From NCBI GenBank assembly GCA_934667065.1, contig CAKULD010000006.1, positions 104,045-168,044 on the forward strand: DNA of 64,000 nt, read 5' to 3'. The translations under genes were made by a program, and so were the position numbers. Under the pieces are notes generated by a model, which was not told where the DNA came from, did no database searches, and saw only the letters and a program-made list of their open reading frames with translations. The stretch comes from an uncultured Collinsella sp. (lineage in GTDB: Bacteria; Actinomycetota; Coriobacteriia; Coriobacteriales; Coriobacteriaceae). Positions within the stretch are counted from its first letter, which is position 1. The number at the start of each line of letters is the position of its first letter. This document shows positions 25,678 to 33,430 of the stretch, in pieces.

Positions 25678-26477
25678 TGGAGGCGTTTTCGTTTGGCAGT
25701 TACTACCCCGGAGATAGTGCGATCCATCGACTGGATCCGCGCACCAAGTTGCTCCTGGGCTTTGTGTTCCTGATCACGACGCTCACCGTCAGCAACTTCC
25801 GCGGCTTGCTTCCGGTGGCGGCCTTCGTTGTCATGATCTATGTCGTGTCCCTGGTGCCGTTACGCCGTGTCCTATCGTCGATGGCGCCGCTGCTGGCGAT
25901 CGTCGTGGTGGTCGCGGTGCTCAACCTGTTTACCGACCAAAGCGGGCGCATCCTGTGGCAGCTCGGCTTTCTGCAGATAAGCGAGGGCTCACTGTATTCC
26001 GCCGCCTTTATGGCATGCCGCCTGACCTTGATGATGGCCGGCATGAGTGCCATCACGCTCACCACGCCGACACTTGACCTCACCGCGGGCTTTGAGCGCC
26101 TGCTCGCGCCGTTTGCGCATGTGGGGCTTCCTGCGCATGAGCTTGGCATGATCATGGGTATTGCACTGCGCTTTATGCCGCAATTCGCCACCGAGATGAA
26201 GCAGACGGCCGATGCGCAGGCAAGTCGCGGTGCACGCGTGAGGGGAGGTCCGCTCGGCGGCGTGCGTATGCTCGGCAGCGTGGCGATTCCGCTGTTCACG
26301 GGCGTGTTCCGTCATGCCGAGACGCTGTCGGCCGCCATGGATGCCCGTTGCTACCACGGCGAGCAGGGCCGCACGCGCCTGCATACGCTTGCATTTGGCC
26401 GAGGGGATGCGCTGGCTGCGGTGGTGACGGCGCTGCTGCTCGCGTGCGTCATCGTTATCAACCTTCAACTTGTTTAG
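25677..26477 (+). CDS. ecfT: ECF transporter transmembrane subunit
   Basis: This 266-residue EcfT/CbiQ-family membrane protein couples the ATPases to the S component. It starts with GSYYPGDSAIHRLDPRTKLL, the family's DPR-K motif. The coupling-helix motif is ADAQASRGARVRGGPLGGVR, the first of the two Ala-Arg-Gly type motifs. ATG 25677 shares its first base with the upstream stop. It is the last gene of the riboflavin import operon; PNPOx-like genes follow after 30 bases. Confidence 0.93.
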   Translation: MEAFSFGSYYPGDSAIHRLDPRTKLLLGFVFLITTLTVSNFRGLLPVAAFVVMIYVVSLVPLRRVLSSMAPLLAIVVVVAVLNLFTDQSGRILWQLGFLQISEGSLYSAAFMACRLTLMMAGMSAITLTTPTLDLTAGFERLLAPFAHVGLPAHELGMIMGIALRFMPQFATEMKQTADAQASRGARVRGGPLGGVRMLGSVAIPLFTGVFRHAETLSAAMDARCYHGEQGRTRLHTLAFGRGDALAAVVTALLLACVIVINLQLV

Positions 26478-26507
26478 GCGCGATTCGAGCGCAAGAAAGG
26501 GGTCCCT

Positions 26508-26954
26508 ATGACCGACAACGATCGCACGGCGCAGCTCGAGCGCGCCTGTTCGTATCTCAGGCGTATTCCGGCGTGGTATCTGGCCACGACCGATGTTGCC
26601 GACGGGCATCAACCGCGCGTGAGGCCGTTCTCGTTTGCCATGGTCGATGATGGCAAGCTGTGGTTTTGCACCTCGCGTGATAAGGATGTATGGGCCGAGC
26701 TGAGTGCGAACCCCAAGTTTGAGGTTTCGGGTTGGAAGCCGGGGGAGTGCTGGATCGTGCTGACCGGCGAGGCCGCGCTCGAGGACGACGCGGTCGTGAG
26801 CGACCGGGTGCGCTTGGCTGGCTTTAAGCACATGGTGGGCATTGGCGAGGATCACGAGAGCGCCAACGACGACCGTCTCGCGTTCTTCTCGGTCCGCAAT
26901 ATCGCTGCCCGCTTCTGCGATATCGACGGCAGCGAGGAACAGCTCGAGCTCTAA
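26508..26954 (+). CDS. Pyridoxamine 5'-phosphate oxidase-family (split-barrel flavin) protein, copy 1
   Basis: This 148-residue protein has the PNPOx-like split-barrel fold signature: IPAWYLATTDVADGHQPRVR, then PFSFAMVDDGKLWFCTSRDK and DVWAELSANPKFEVSG. Relatives bind FMN or F420 or act as small reductases. ATG 26508 follows AAAGGGG. It lies 30 bases after ecfT, so a flavin link with the riboflavin operon is plausible. A related gene follows directly. The substrate is unknown. Confidence 0.82.
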   Translation: MTDNDRTAQLERACSYLRRIPAWYLATTDVADGHQPRVRPFSFAMVDDGKLWFCTSRDKDVWAELSANPKFEVSGWKPGECWIVLTGEAALEDDAVVSDRVRLAGFKHMVGIGEDHESANDDRLAFFSVRNIAARFCDIDGSEEQLEL

Positions 26955-26986
26955 TTCGCACAAATGGACCGGTGACAGGAGGAAAC

Positions 26987-27397
26987 GTGGACGGATTGAA
27001 TACGGTGCTGGAGTATCTGACGTCGGTGCCGGCATGGTATTTGGCGACAAGCGTGGACGGGCAGCCGCATGTTCGTCCGTTTTCGTTTGCTCAGATTCAG
27101 GACGGCAAGCTGTGGTTTGTGACGGCGCGCACCAAAGACGTGTGGCAGGAGCTGCTGCAAAATCAGCGCTTTGAGGCCACGAGCTGGTGGCCGGGCCATG
27201 GTTGGCTCATCTTGCGCGGGCGTGCCGGCTTGGATGACCAAGCGGTGGGCGATATGCGTGAGGCCGGATGGAAGCATCTAGAGCGCCTGGGCGAGCATTA
27301 CGAGGGGCCAAACGATCCCACACTTGTCTTCTTTAGTGTGGAGGACCCCGAGGCATTTATCTGCAACCACGACGAATGGGTGCCGGTCGAGCTCTAA
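26987..27397 (+). CDS. Pyridoxamine 5'-phosphate oxidase-family protein, copy 2
   Basis: This 136-residue protein is clearly related to its upstream neighbour (shared VPAWYLAT, VRPFSFAQIQDGKLWF, KDVWQELLQNQRFEA). The similarity is moderate, so the duplication is old or the second copy came from elsewhere. GTG 26987 follows ACAGGAGG; an earlier GTG lacks a ribosome site. The same split-barrel flavin fold is expected. A terminator follows about 45 bases after the stop, ahead of the arg operon. Confidence 0.82.
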   Translation: MDGLNTVLEYLTSVPAWYLATSVDGQPHVRPFSFAQIQDGKLWFVTARTKDVWQELLQNQRFEATSWWPGHGWLILRGRAGLDDQAVGDMREAGWKHLERLGEHYEGPNDPTLVFFSVEDPEAFICNHDEWVPVEL

Positions 27398-27441
27398 ACG
27401 AGTCTCTCAACAAGCTTCGACAATTCAAATTCTCGCATGTA

Positions 27442-27505
27442 GCGGGCCCCACATTGCAACGTCACCGTAAGGCGCACTGGGTAATAGGGGGCCCGCATTT
27501 ATTTG
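27442..27505 (+). terminator. Terminator after the PNPOx-like pair
   Basis: GCGGGCCCC (27442-27450) pairs with GGGGCCCGC (27488-27496), followed by ATTTATTTG. The loop is long (37 bases), so efficiency is uncertain. Confidence 0.55.
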
Positions 27506-27542
27506 TCAATTCCTTCGAGTGAATGTGTCGGGATTGTTTCAA

Positions 27543-27577
27543 TGCATGAATATGCAAAAGATTTGCGTATATATGCA
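27543..27577. promoter_or_regulatory. Two phased ARG-box-like palindromes at the argC promoter
   Basis: TGCATGAATATGCA (27543-27556) and TGCGTATATATGCA (27564-27577) are spaced 21 bases start to start. Paired 18-bp ARG boxes 3 bp apart give the same 21-bp phase. A possible promoter TTGCGT (27563-27568) with a weak TGTTAA box 17 bases on overlaps the second site, so ArgR binding would block it. Confidence 0.7.
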
Positions 27578-27662
27578 TCTTTTGGTGTTAAAGTTTCAAC
27601 CCACTTCATAACGACGGCTGCGGAATGCGCATTGGTGCATAACTGCAGACAAGGAGTCTGAT

Positions 27663-28733
27663 ATGTCTGTAAAGGTTGGAATCGTCGGTGCGGCTGGATA
27701 TGCCGGCGCCGAGCTCATTCGCCTCGTCCTCGGTCATCCCGAGTTTGAACTTATTGCCATTACGTCCAACGCCGATGCCGGCCAGCCGCTGTCCGCGGTG
27801 TATCCGAGCTTCACCGGCGTAAGCGATCTTGTCTTTACGACGCATGATGCCCCCGAGCTCAAGAACTGCGACGCGGTCTTTTTGGCCGTGCCGCACACGG
27901 CTGCCATGGCACAGGTGCCCGCGCTGCTTGCATCGGGCGTCTCCTGCTTTGATCTTTCGGCCGACTACCGTCTGAACGACGCGTCCATCTTTGAGACATG
28001 GTATGCCGCCGAGCATACGAGCCCCGAGCTGCTCAAGACCCGTGCCTTCGGTCTGCCCGAGCTGTTCTGCCAGGACTTGGAGACCGCCGCATCCGACCAT
28101 GCCGACGGCAAACCCGTGCTGGTCGCCTGCGCCGGTTGCTATCCCACCGCAACGAGCCTTGCCGCCGCGCCCGCCGTGCGCGCGGGCTGGGTGGCCGAGA
28201 ACGGTCCTGTGATTGTCGATGCCATTAGCGGCGTGACGGGCGCCGGTAAGTCCTGCAACGCCCGCACCCATTTTTGCAGCGCCGACGAGAACTTGGAGGC
28301 CTACGGCGTGGGCAAGCATCGCCACACGCCCGAAATCGAGCAGATCTTGGGCCTAACCGATCGCGTCGTCTTTACCCCGCACCTGGCACCGCTCAAGCGT
28401 GGTCTGCTCTCCACGGTGACGCTGCCGCTTACGCCGCAGGCTATCGATACCTTGACCCTTGAGGACGTTGTCGACCATTACAAGCAGTTCTACGCCGGTC
28501 GCACCTTCGTACGCGTACTCGATGCCGGTCAGCAGCCCAAGACGGCTTCGGTCGTCGGCACCAACGCCGCCCAGATCGGCCTCGCGCTCAACAAGCGCGC
28601 GGGCGTGCTGGTGGCGACGGGTGCCATCGACAATCTGTGCAAGGGCGCTGCGGGCCAAGCAGTCCAGTGCGCCAATATCGTCTTTGGCTTTGACGAGCGA
28701 CGAGGCTTGCCCCCAGTGGCGTGCCCGGTGTAG
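27663..28733 (+). CDS. argC: N-acetyl-gamma-glutamyl-phosphate reductase
   Basis: This 356-residue enzyme reduces N-acetylglutamyl phosphate with NADPH, the third step of arginine synthesis. The Rossmann start VGIVGAAGYAGAELIRL and the active-site cysteine in CAGCYPTA (Cys159) are present, as is the conserved HRHTPEIEQ segment. ATG 27663 follows AAGGAG. It is the first gene of argCJBD, behind the paired ARG-box-like sites. Confidence 0.97.
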   Translation: MSVKVGIVGAAGYAGAELIRLVLGHPEFELIAITSNADAGQPLSAVYPSFTGVSDLVFTTHDAPELKNCDAVFLAVPHTAAMAQVPALLASGVSCFDLSADYRLNDASIFETWYAAEHTSPELLKTRAFGLPELFCQDLETAASDHADGKPVLVACAGCYPTATSLAAAPAVRAGWVAENGPVIVDAISGVTGAGKSCNARTHFCSADENLEAYGVGKHRHTPEIEQILGLTDRVVFTPHLAPLKRGLLSTVTLPLTPQAIDTLTLEDVVDHYKQFYAGRTFVRVLDAGQQPKTASVVGTNAAQIGLALNKRAGVLVATGAIDNLCKGAAGQAVQCANIVFGFDERRGLPPVACPV

Positions 28734-28867
28734 CACATTCGATTGTTAACGATTTGGTAGTCGGGCATCGAGTGGGGCGCCACTCTTAAGCTGGTCTCAT
28801 GATCACGACTGGCATGGCGCACCAACCGATGTCCGTTTTTTGTTTGACATAAGGAGTCATAAAGACG

Positions 28868-30136
28868 ATGAATACCGAGCTGTTTGATATCAAGATTCGC
28901 GCCGTCGAGGGTGGCGTTACGGCTGCGGCTGGTTTTAAAGCCGCAGGCATCCACGCTGGGTTCCGCAAGAATCCCGAGCGCCTGGATTACGCGCTCGTCG
29001 TGCCCGATAAACCCTGTCCCGGTGCCGGCGTGTTTACCACCAATCGCTTTTGCGCGGCGCCCGTGCAGGTGAGCCGTGCCAACCTGGGCGGTGCCGACAA
29101 GGGCTACGGTATCATCGCCGGCGTTTCGGTCAACTCTGGCAATGCCAACGCCGCCACGGGTGAGACCGGCCTTGCATGCGCGCGCGAGACGTGCAACATC
29201 GCCTCGCAGGTTATCGGCTGCGAGCCCCAGCAGATTTTGGTTGCCTCCACGGGCGTCATTGGCCAGATTCTGCCGATCGATACGTTCGAGACCGCCATTC
29301 CTGCTGCCTACGAGGCACTCTCCGCCCACGGTGGCGCCGATGCGGCCCGCGCCATCATGACGACCGATACGCATTCCAAGGAATATGCCGTGTCCTACGT
29401 CAGCGATGCCGAGGGCCATGCGGGCAATGTCTATACGGTGGGCGGCATGTGCAAGGGCTCGGGCATGATCATGCCCAACATGGCCACCATGATCGCGATC
29501 ATCACCACCGATGCTCCCGTTGAGCCTGCGGCGCTCCACGCCCTGCTGCTTTCGACTGCCAAACAGACCTTCAACAAGGTGACGGTCGACTCCGACACCT
29601 CGACGAACGACACCTGCATCATGCTAGCCTCTGGCGCTGCTGCCGCAGATGCCGAGCTTATTGTCGAGGGCACCGATGCCTTCGACGAGCTGGCCTTTGC
29701 CGTGCATGAGGTATGCGAGAGCCTGGCACGCAACATCGCCGCCGATGGCGAAGGCGCATCCAAGCTCGTAACGGTCAATGTCACCGGCGCCCTCAACGAC
29801 GAAGAGGCGGATATTGCCGCCCGTGCCGTCGCCAACTCGCCGCTCGTCAAGACCTGCATCGCCGGTCACGACTGCAACTGGGGCCGCGTTGCCATGGCGC
29901 TGGGCAAGTGCGGCGTGAAGTTTAATCAGGAAGACGTTTCCATCGACATGATGGGCATGCCCGTCTGCCGTGACGGCCTGACCGTTCCCTTTGACGAGGA
30001 TGAGGCGCTGCGTCGCTTTGAGGCACCCGAGATTGTGATTTCGGCCGACCTGGGCGCGGGTGACGCGGCGACCACCGTCTGGACCTGTGACCTTACGCAC
30101 GAGTACATCTCCATTAACGGTGACTACCGTTCCTAG
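28868..30136 (+). CDS. argJ: Glutamate N-acetyltransferase (ArgJ)
   Basis: This 422-residue ArgJ transfers the acetyl group from N-acetylornithine back to glutamate. The self-cleavage site is MPNMATM, with cleavage between Ala206 and Thr207, the latter becoming the nucleophile. The TVDSDTSTNDTC motif follows. Presence of argJ means the cyclic acetyl pathway is used, and the protein may also use acetyl-CoA if bifunctional. ATG 28868 follows AAGGAG. The C terminus ends with the conserved NGDYRS. Confidence 0.96.
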   Translation: MNTELFDIKIRAVEGGVTAAAGFKAAGIHAGFRKNPERLDYALVVPDKPCPGAGVFTTNRFCAAPVQVSRANLGGADKGYGIIAGVSVNSGNANAATGETGLACARETCNIASQVIGCEPQQILVASTGVIGQILPIDTFETAIPAAYEALSAHGGADAARAIMTTDTHSKEYAVSYVSDAEGHAGNVYTVGGMCKGSGMIMPNMATMIAIITTDAPVEPAALHALLLSTAKQTFNKVTVDSDTSTNDTCIMLASGAAAADAELIVEGTDAFDELAFAVHEVCESLARNIAADGEGASKLVTVNVTGALNDEEADIAARAVANSPLVKTCIAGHDCNWGRVAMALGKCGVKFNQEDVSIDMMGMPVCRDGLTVPFDEDEALRRFEAPEIVISADLGAGDAATTVWTCDLTHEYISINGDYRS

Positions 30137-30217
30137 ATTCCCGACGTGCCGCGCGTCCCGCTGCGATTGCGGTCAACGAGGCGTGGCGCGATAGCTATAC
30201 GAAAGACGAGGCCGACT

Positions 30218-31198
30218 ATGAAGTTCGCACGCGATTGTCGCTCGAGCGAATCCAACGAAGTAACCGCGCAGCTGCTGTTTGAGGCGCTGCCGTGGATTAA
30301 GAACCTGACCGGTAAGACGGTCGTTATCAAGTACGGCGGTGCCGCCATGGTCGATGAGCAGCTGCGTCGCGACGTGATGAGCGACATCGTCCTGCTCAAG
30401 ATTATCGGCATGCGCCCTGTTATCGTGCACGGCGGCGGCAAGGCCATCAACGAGGCGCTCAGCCACTACGACATCCCCGTCGAGTTTAAGAACGGGCAGC
30501 GCGTGACCACGCCGGCGACCATGGATATCGTGCGCGAGGTGCTGGGCGGTAAGGTCAACCAGGAGCTGGTCGCGGCGCTCAACCACCACGGCAACCTGGC
30601 CGTGGGCGTGTCCGGCAGCGATGCCGGCACGCTTATCGCCGAGCCGCTCGACCCCGAGCTCGGTCGCGTGGGTAAAGTCACGCACGTCAACACCGACTAC
30701 ATCGAGCGCTTGCTCGACAGCGAGTACATTCCCGTTATCGCCACGGTTGCGGCGGGGGAGGACGGCGGCTTCTTCAATATCAACGCCGATACCGCCGCCG
30801 GCGCCGTCGCCGCAGCGCTCCATGCGCACAAGGCGATCTTCTTGACCGACGTCGACGGCCTGTACAAGGACTTTAGCGATAAGGATTCGCTCATATCCAA
30901 CCTGACGCTCGACGAGGTCAACGAGATGCTCTACGGCGGCGAGGTCGATAAGGGCATGATTCCCAAGCTGCGCGCTGCCGTCGATGCCCTTACCGCTGGC
31001 GTCTTCCGCGCCCACATCATCAACGGCACCACGCCGCACTCGCTGCTGCTGGAGCTGCTGACCGATGCCGGCGTCGGTACCGTGATCCATTCCACCGAGA
31101 CGGCCTACGAGTTCGATACGCATCCGCACCCGCTTTCGACTTTTGCGGCGCGCCTGGCCGAGAACCTCGACGAGGTCGAGAAGCTCCAGACCGTTTAG
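30218..31198 (+). CDS. argB: Acetylglutamate kinase
   Basis: This 326-residue amino-acid kinase phosphorylates N-acetylglutamate, the usual regulated step of the pathway. Motifs include VIKYGGAAM, VIVHGGGKAINE, and NINADTAAGAVAAALHA. The enzyme has an N-terminal extension of about 25 residues (KFARDCRSSESNEVTAQLLF region), resembling the N-terminal helix of arginine-inhibited hexameric forms. ATG 30218 is used; the earlier frame start has no ribosome site. Confidence 0.96.
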   Translation: MKFARDCRSSESNEVTAQLLFEALPWIKNLTGKTVVIKYGGAAMVDEQLRRDVMSDIVLLKIIGMRPVIVHGGGKAINEALSHYDIPVEFKNGQRVTTPATMDIVREVLGGKVNQELVAALNHHGNLAVGVSGSDAGTLIAEPLDPELGRVGKVTHVNTDYIERLLDSEYIPVIATVAAGEDGGFFNINADTAAGAVAAALHAHKAIFLTDVDGLYKDFSDKDSLISNLTLDEVNEMLYGGEVDKGMIPKLRAAVDALTAGVFRAHIINGTTPHSLLLELLTDAGVGTVIHSTETAYEFDTHPHPLSTFAARLAENLDEVEKLQTV

Positions 31199-31266
31199 CC
31201 TGTCCGCAATCGTCGCATATCTACACCCATAGCCCGCGCCATCTGGCGCCCAACGAAAGGCATCCC

Positions 31267-32550
31267 ATGTCACTTGCAGCTCAACAATCGCTCGAATCCC
31301 ATTACGTCATGCATACCTTTGGCCGCTCTCCGGTCGAGTTTGTCGAGGGTCACGGCATGAAGCTCACCGGCGACGATGGCCGCGAGTATCTCGATTTTCT
31401 TGCTGGTATCGGTGTGTGCAGCTTGGGCCATGGCAACCCTGCTGTGCTCTCGGCGCTCGAGGCACAAACCAAAAAGCTCATGCATGTCTCCAATTACTTC
31501 TACATTGAGCAGCGCGGCCAGGTCGCGGCGCTGCTGTCCAGGCTCGCTAACGACGACGTGGATGGCGCGCGCGTGCTTGCCGATGCCATTGCCGCTGGCG
31601 ATGAGACCTCGGTCGCCGCGCTCGGTGCTCCGGCTGCGGACGAGCAGGTGTGGGAGACGTTCTTTGCCAACTCCGGCGCCGAGGCTAACGAGGGCTCGAT
31701 GAAGCTCGCGCGCTTGTATGCCAAGCGTGCCGGTAACGGCGGCAATACCATCGTGTGCATGCGCGGAGGTTTCCACGGCCGTACGCTCGAGACCATTGCC
31801 GCCACCATGCAGGATTGGCTGCAGGACAGCTTCCGTCCTCTGCCGGGCGGCTTTGTGGCCTGCACGCCCAACGACGTCGACGAGCTGCGTGCGATCTTTA
31901 AGCAGCTGGGAAGCGAGATCTGCGCCGTCATGCTCGAGCCGATTCAGGGCGAGAGCGGCGTACATCCCATGACCGAGGAGTTTATGGCGGCAGCGCGCGA
32001 CCTGGCACACGAAGTGGGCGCCGTGCTTATCGCCGACGAGGTCCAGTGCGGCATCTTCCGCTCCGGCAAGCCGTTTGCATTCCAGACCTATGGCGTGGAG
32101 CCCGACATCATGAGCCTTGCCAAAGGCATTGCCGATGGCGTGCCCATGGGCGCCGTGGTGGCCAAGAAGGAGATCGCCGATGTCTTTAAGCCCGGCGACC
32201 ATGGCTCAACTTTTGGCGGCAGCTGCTTGGCCGTCGCGGCGTGCGCCGCGACGCTCTCCGCGCTCGTGCGCGGCGACTATGCCGAGCACGCTGCTAAGGT
32301 GGGTGCCTATATGGAGACAAAGCTCGCCAAGCTGCCGCACGTGACCGAGGTGCGTGGCCGCGGCTTGATGCTCGGCTGCGATCTGGATGACGCTGCGGGC
32401 GATGCGCATGATATTGTTGCCCGCGCGCTGGCAGCCGGTGCCGTGATTAACGCTACTGGTGCCCACACACTGCGTTTCCTGCCGCCTCTCGTCTGCGAGG
32501 AGACCGACGTGGACAGTCTGATCGAGATTCTGTCGGGCGTTTTGGCCTAG
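31267..32550 (+). CDS. argD: Acetylornithine aminotransferase
   Basis: This 427-residue PLP-dependent class III aminotransferase converts N-acetylglutamate semialdehyde to N-acetylornithine. The motif LIADEVQCGIFRSGKPFAFQ precedes the PLP lysine Lys286 in SLAKGIADGVPMGA. It completes argCJBD. ATG 31267 follows AACGAAAGG. argF, argG and argH are not in the window. A terminator follows, and after it the longest protein-free stretch here. Confidence 0.95.
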   Translation: MSLAAQQSLESHYVMHTFGRSPVEFVEGHGMKLTGDDGREYLDFLAGIGVCSLGHGNPAVLSALEAQTKKLMHVSNYFYIEQRGQVAALLSRLANDDVDGARVLADAIAAGDETSVAALGAPAADEQVWETFFANSGAEANEGSMKLARLYAKRAGNGGNTIVCMRGGFHGRTLETIAATMQDWLQDSFRPLPGGFVACTPNDVDELRAIFKQLGSEICAVMLEPIQGESGVHPMTEEFMAAARDLAHEVGAVLIADEVQCGIFRSGKPFAFQTYGVEPDIMSLAKGIADGVPMGAVVAKKEIADVFKPGDHGSTFGGSCLAVAACAATLSALVRGDYAEHAAKVGAYMETKLAKLPHVTEVRGRGLMLGCDLDDAAGDAHDIVARALAAGAVINATGAHTLRFLPPLVCEETDVDSLIEILSGVLA

Positions 32551-32573
32551 CACGGGCAAATATAGTTGCTTGG

Positions 32574-32636
32574 AACGGGCTCTGGGTTGCTGACGCGCCA
32601 TATGCGGCACGATCGGGCGATCCGGAGCCCGTTTTT
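32574..32636 (+). terminator. Terminator of argCJBD
   Basis: AACGGGCTC (32574-32582) pairs with GAGCCCGTT (32625-32633), and TTTTG follows. The loop is long but contains further pairing. Confidence 0.7.
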
Positions 32637-32666
32637 GCTATCGATTCACGCTGACTAGGAAGGTCG

Positions 32667-32886
32667 GTGTGCAAAAAGTGGCAAATATGAGTACTGTAAC
32701 CAATCGTATAACATATTAATTGGGTGACTTTAGGTTAGTTAAACCACAGATGTCCAGTATTACAGTCAGAAATACTGCCCATCTGGACTGTCGGTCGCCG
32801 TTTTGATGTTTGGTTTGCCCACTGAGGCCTTGAAAACCCTGCTACTAAAATGGTAGCAGTACTCATATTTGGCATTTTTTGCACAC
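32667..32886. repeat. 220-bp MITE-like element with 30-bp inverted ends
   Basis: The left end 32667-32696 begins GTGTGCAAAAAGTGGCAAAT and the right end 32857-32886 is its inverse with two mismatches. The interior is AT-rich compared with the genome and contains a smaller hairpin, CAGATG..CAGTATT/AATACTG..CATCTG. There is no coding frame. A clean pair of target duplications is not obvious. It occupies part of the protein-free stretch between argD and asnB. Confidence 0.8.
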
Positions 32887-32903
32887 AGCCCCTGAAACGG
32901 GGC

Positions 32904-32999
32904 GCACCCTGTCGGGTTCGAATCCCATGCACGGGGGTCTAACAAGAGAGGCCCCCATTGCTGGGAGCCTAACAAATCAAATGGTGGGCGATGAGGGAT
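32904..32999 (-). pseudogene. Relic of a tRNA-Val 3' end with its terminator
   Basis: This stretch nearly repeats 33089-33185, 185 bases further on. Both copies hold the same T-arm-like bases GTCGGGTTCGAATCCC, a terminator-like hairpin (AGGCCCCC..GGGAGCCT type), and the reversed 3' end of tRNA-Val (TGGTGGGCGATGAGGGAT). Here the tRNA breaks off after about 15 bases and GC-rich hairpin sequence follows, so it is a truncated copy. It may be a decayed tandem tRNA gene or an old recombination scar. Confidence 0.6.
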
Positions 33000-33133
33000 G
33001 TCGCGTGCGGCTTCGCCGCCCGCTCTCGCTTCGGGCCTACGGCCCTTGCGTGCTGCGCTGGAAAACGCTTGCGCGTTTCCTCAGCTCCGCACCCTGTCGG
33101 GTTCGAATCCCATGCACTGGGCCCTAACAAGAA

Positions 33134-33155
33134 AGGCCCCCGTCGCCGGGAGCCT
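33134..33155 (-). terminator. Terminator of tRNA-Val
   Basis: On the minus strand AGGCTCCC pairs with GGGGGCCT around six bases, followed by TTTCTTGTT. It is 13 bases beyond the tRNA 3' end. Confidence 0.65.
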
Positions 33156-33167
33156 AATAAGAACAAG

Positions 33168-33243
33168 TGGTGGGCGATGAGGGATTCGAACCCCCAGCCT
33201 TGTGCGTGTAAAGCACCTGCGCTAACCGTTGCGCCAATCGCCC
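33168..33243 (-). tRNA. tRNA-Val (anticodon TAC)
   Basis: On the minus strand the acceptor arm GGGCGAT pairs with ATCGCCC, followed by A and an encoded CCA. The anticodon loop TTTACAC gives TAC. The T-arm is GGGGGTTCGAATCCC. A TATACT box lies about 15 bases upstream on that strand. The gene is transcribed away from asnB. Confidence 0.95.
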
Positions 33244-33430
33244 GTGCGGAGAGAGTATAGCAAAACAATTGGGTTGTTCACCTCATATCCATTAAAGGTA
33301 ACCGGCGCGTGTCGCAGCGGAGCTGATTCAGTTGAGATTGCCTGAACATTCCGTCCCCCTTTGCGCCCTCGGGTATACTCAAAAGCTATTGATTCGATTT
33401 GATACCCAGCAACAGCAGAGGGGATAGTAT

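Noticed and set aside
32913..32935. A second plus-strand tRNA suggested by GGGTTCGAATCCC
   Set aside because: The T stem has only three good pairs and no acceptor, D or anticodon arm can be built around it.
32879..33268. Short open frames around tRNA-Val
   Set aside because: They overlap the tRNA, its relic and hairpin DNA on both strands, with no ribosome sites.
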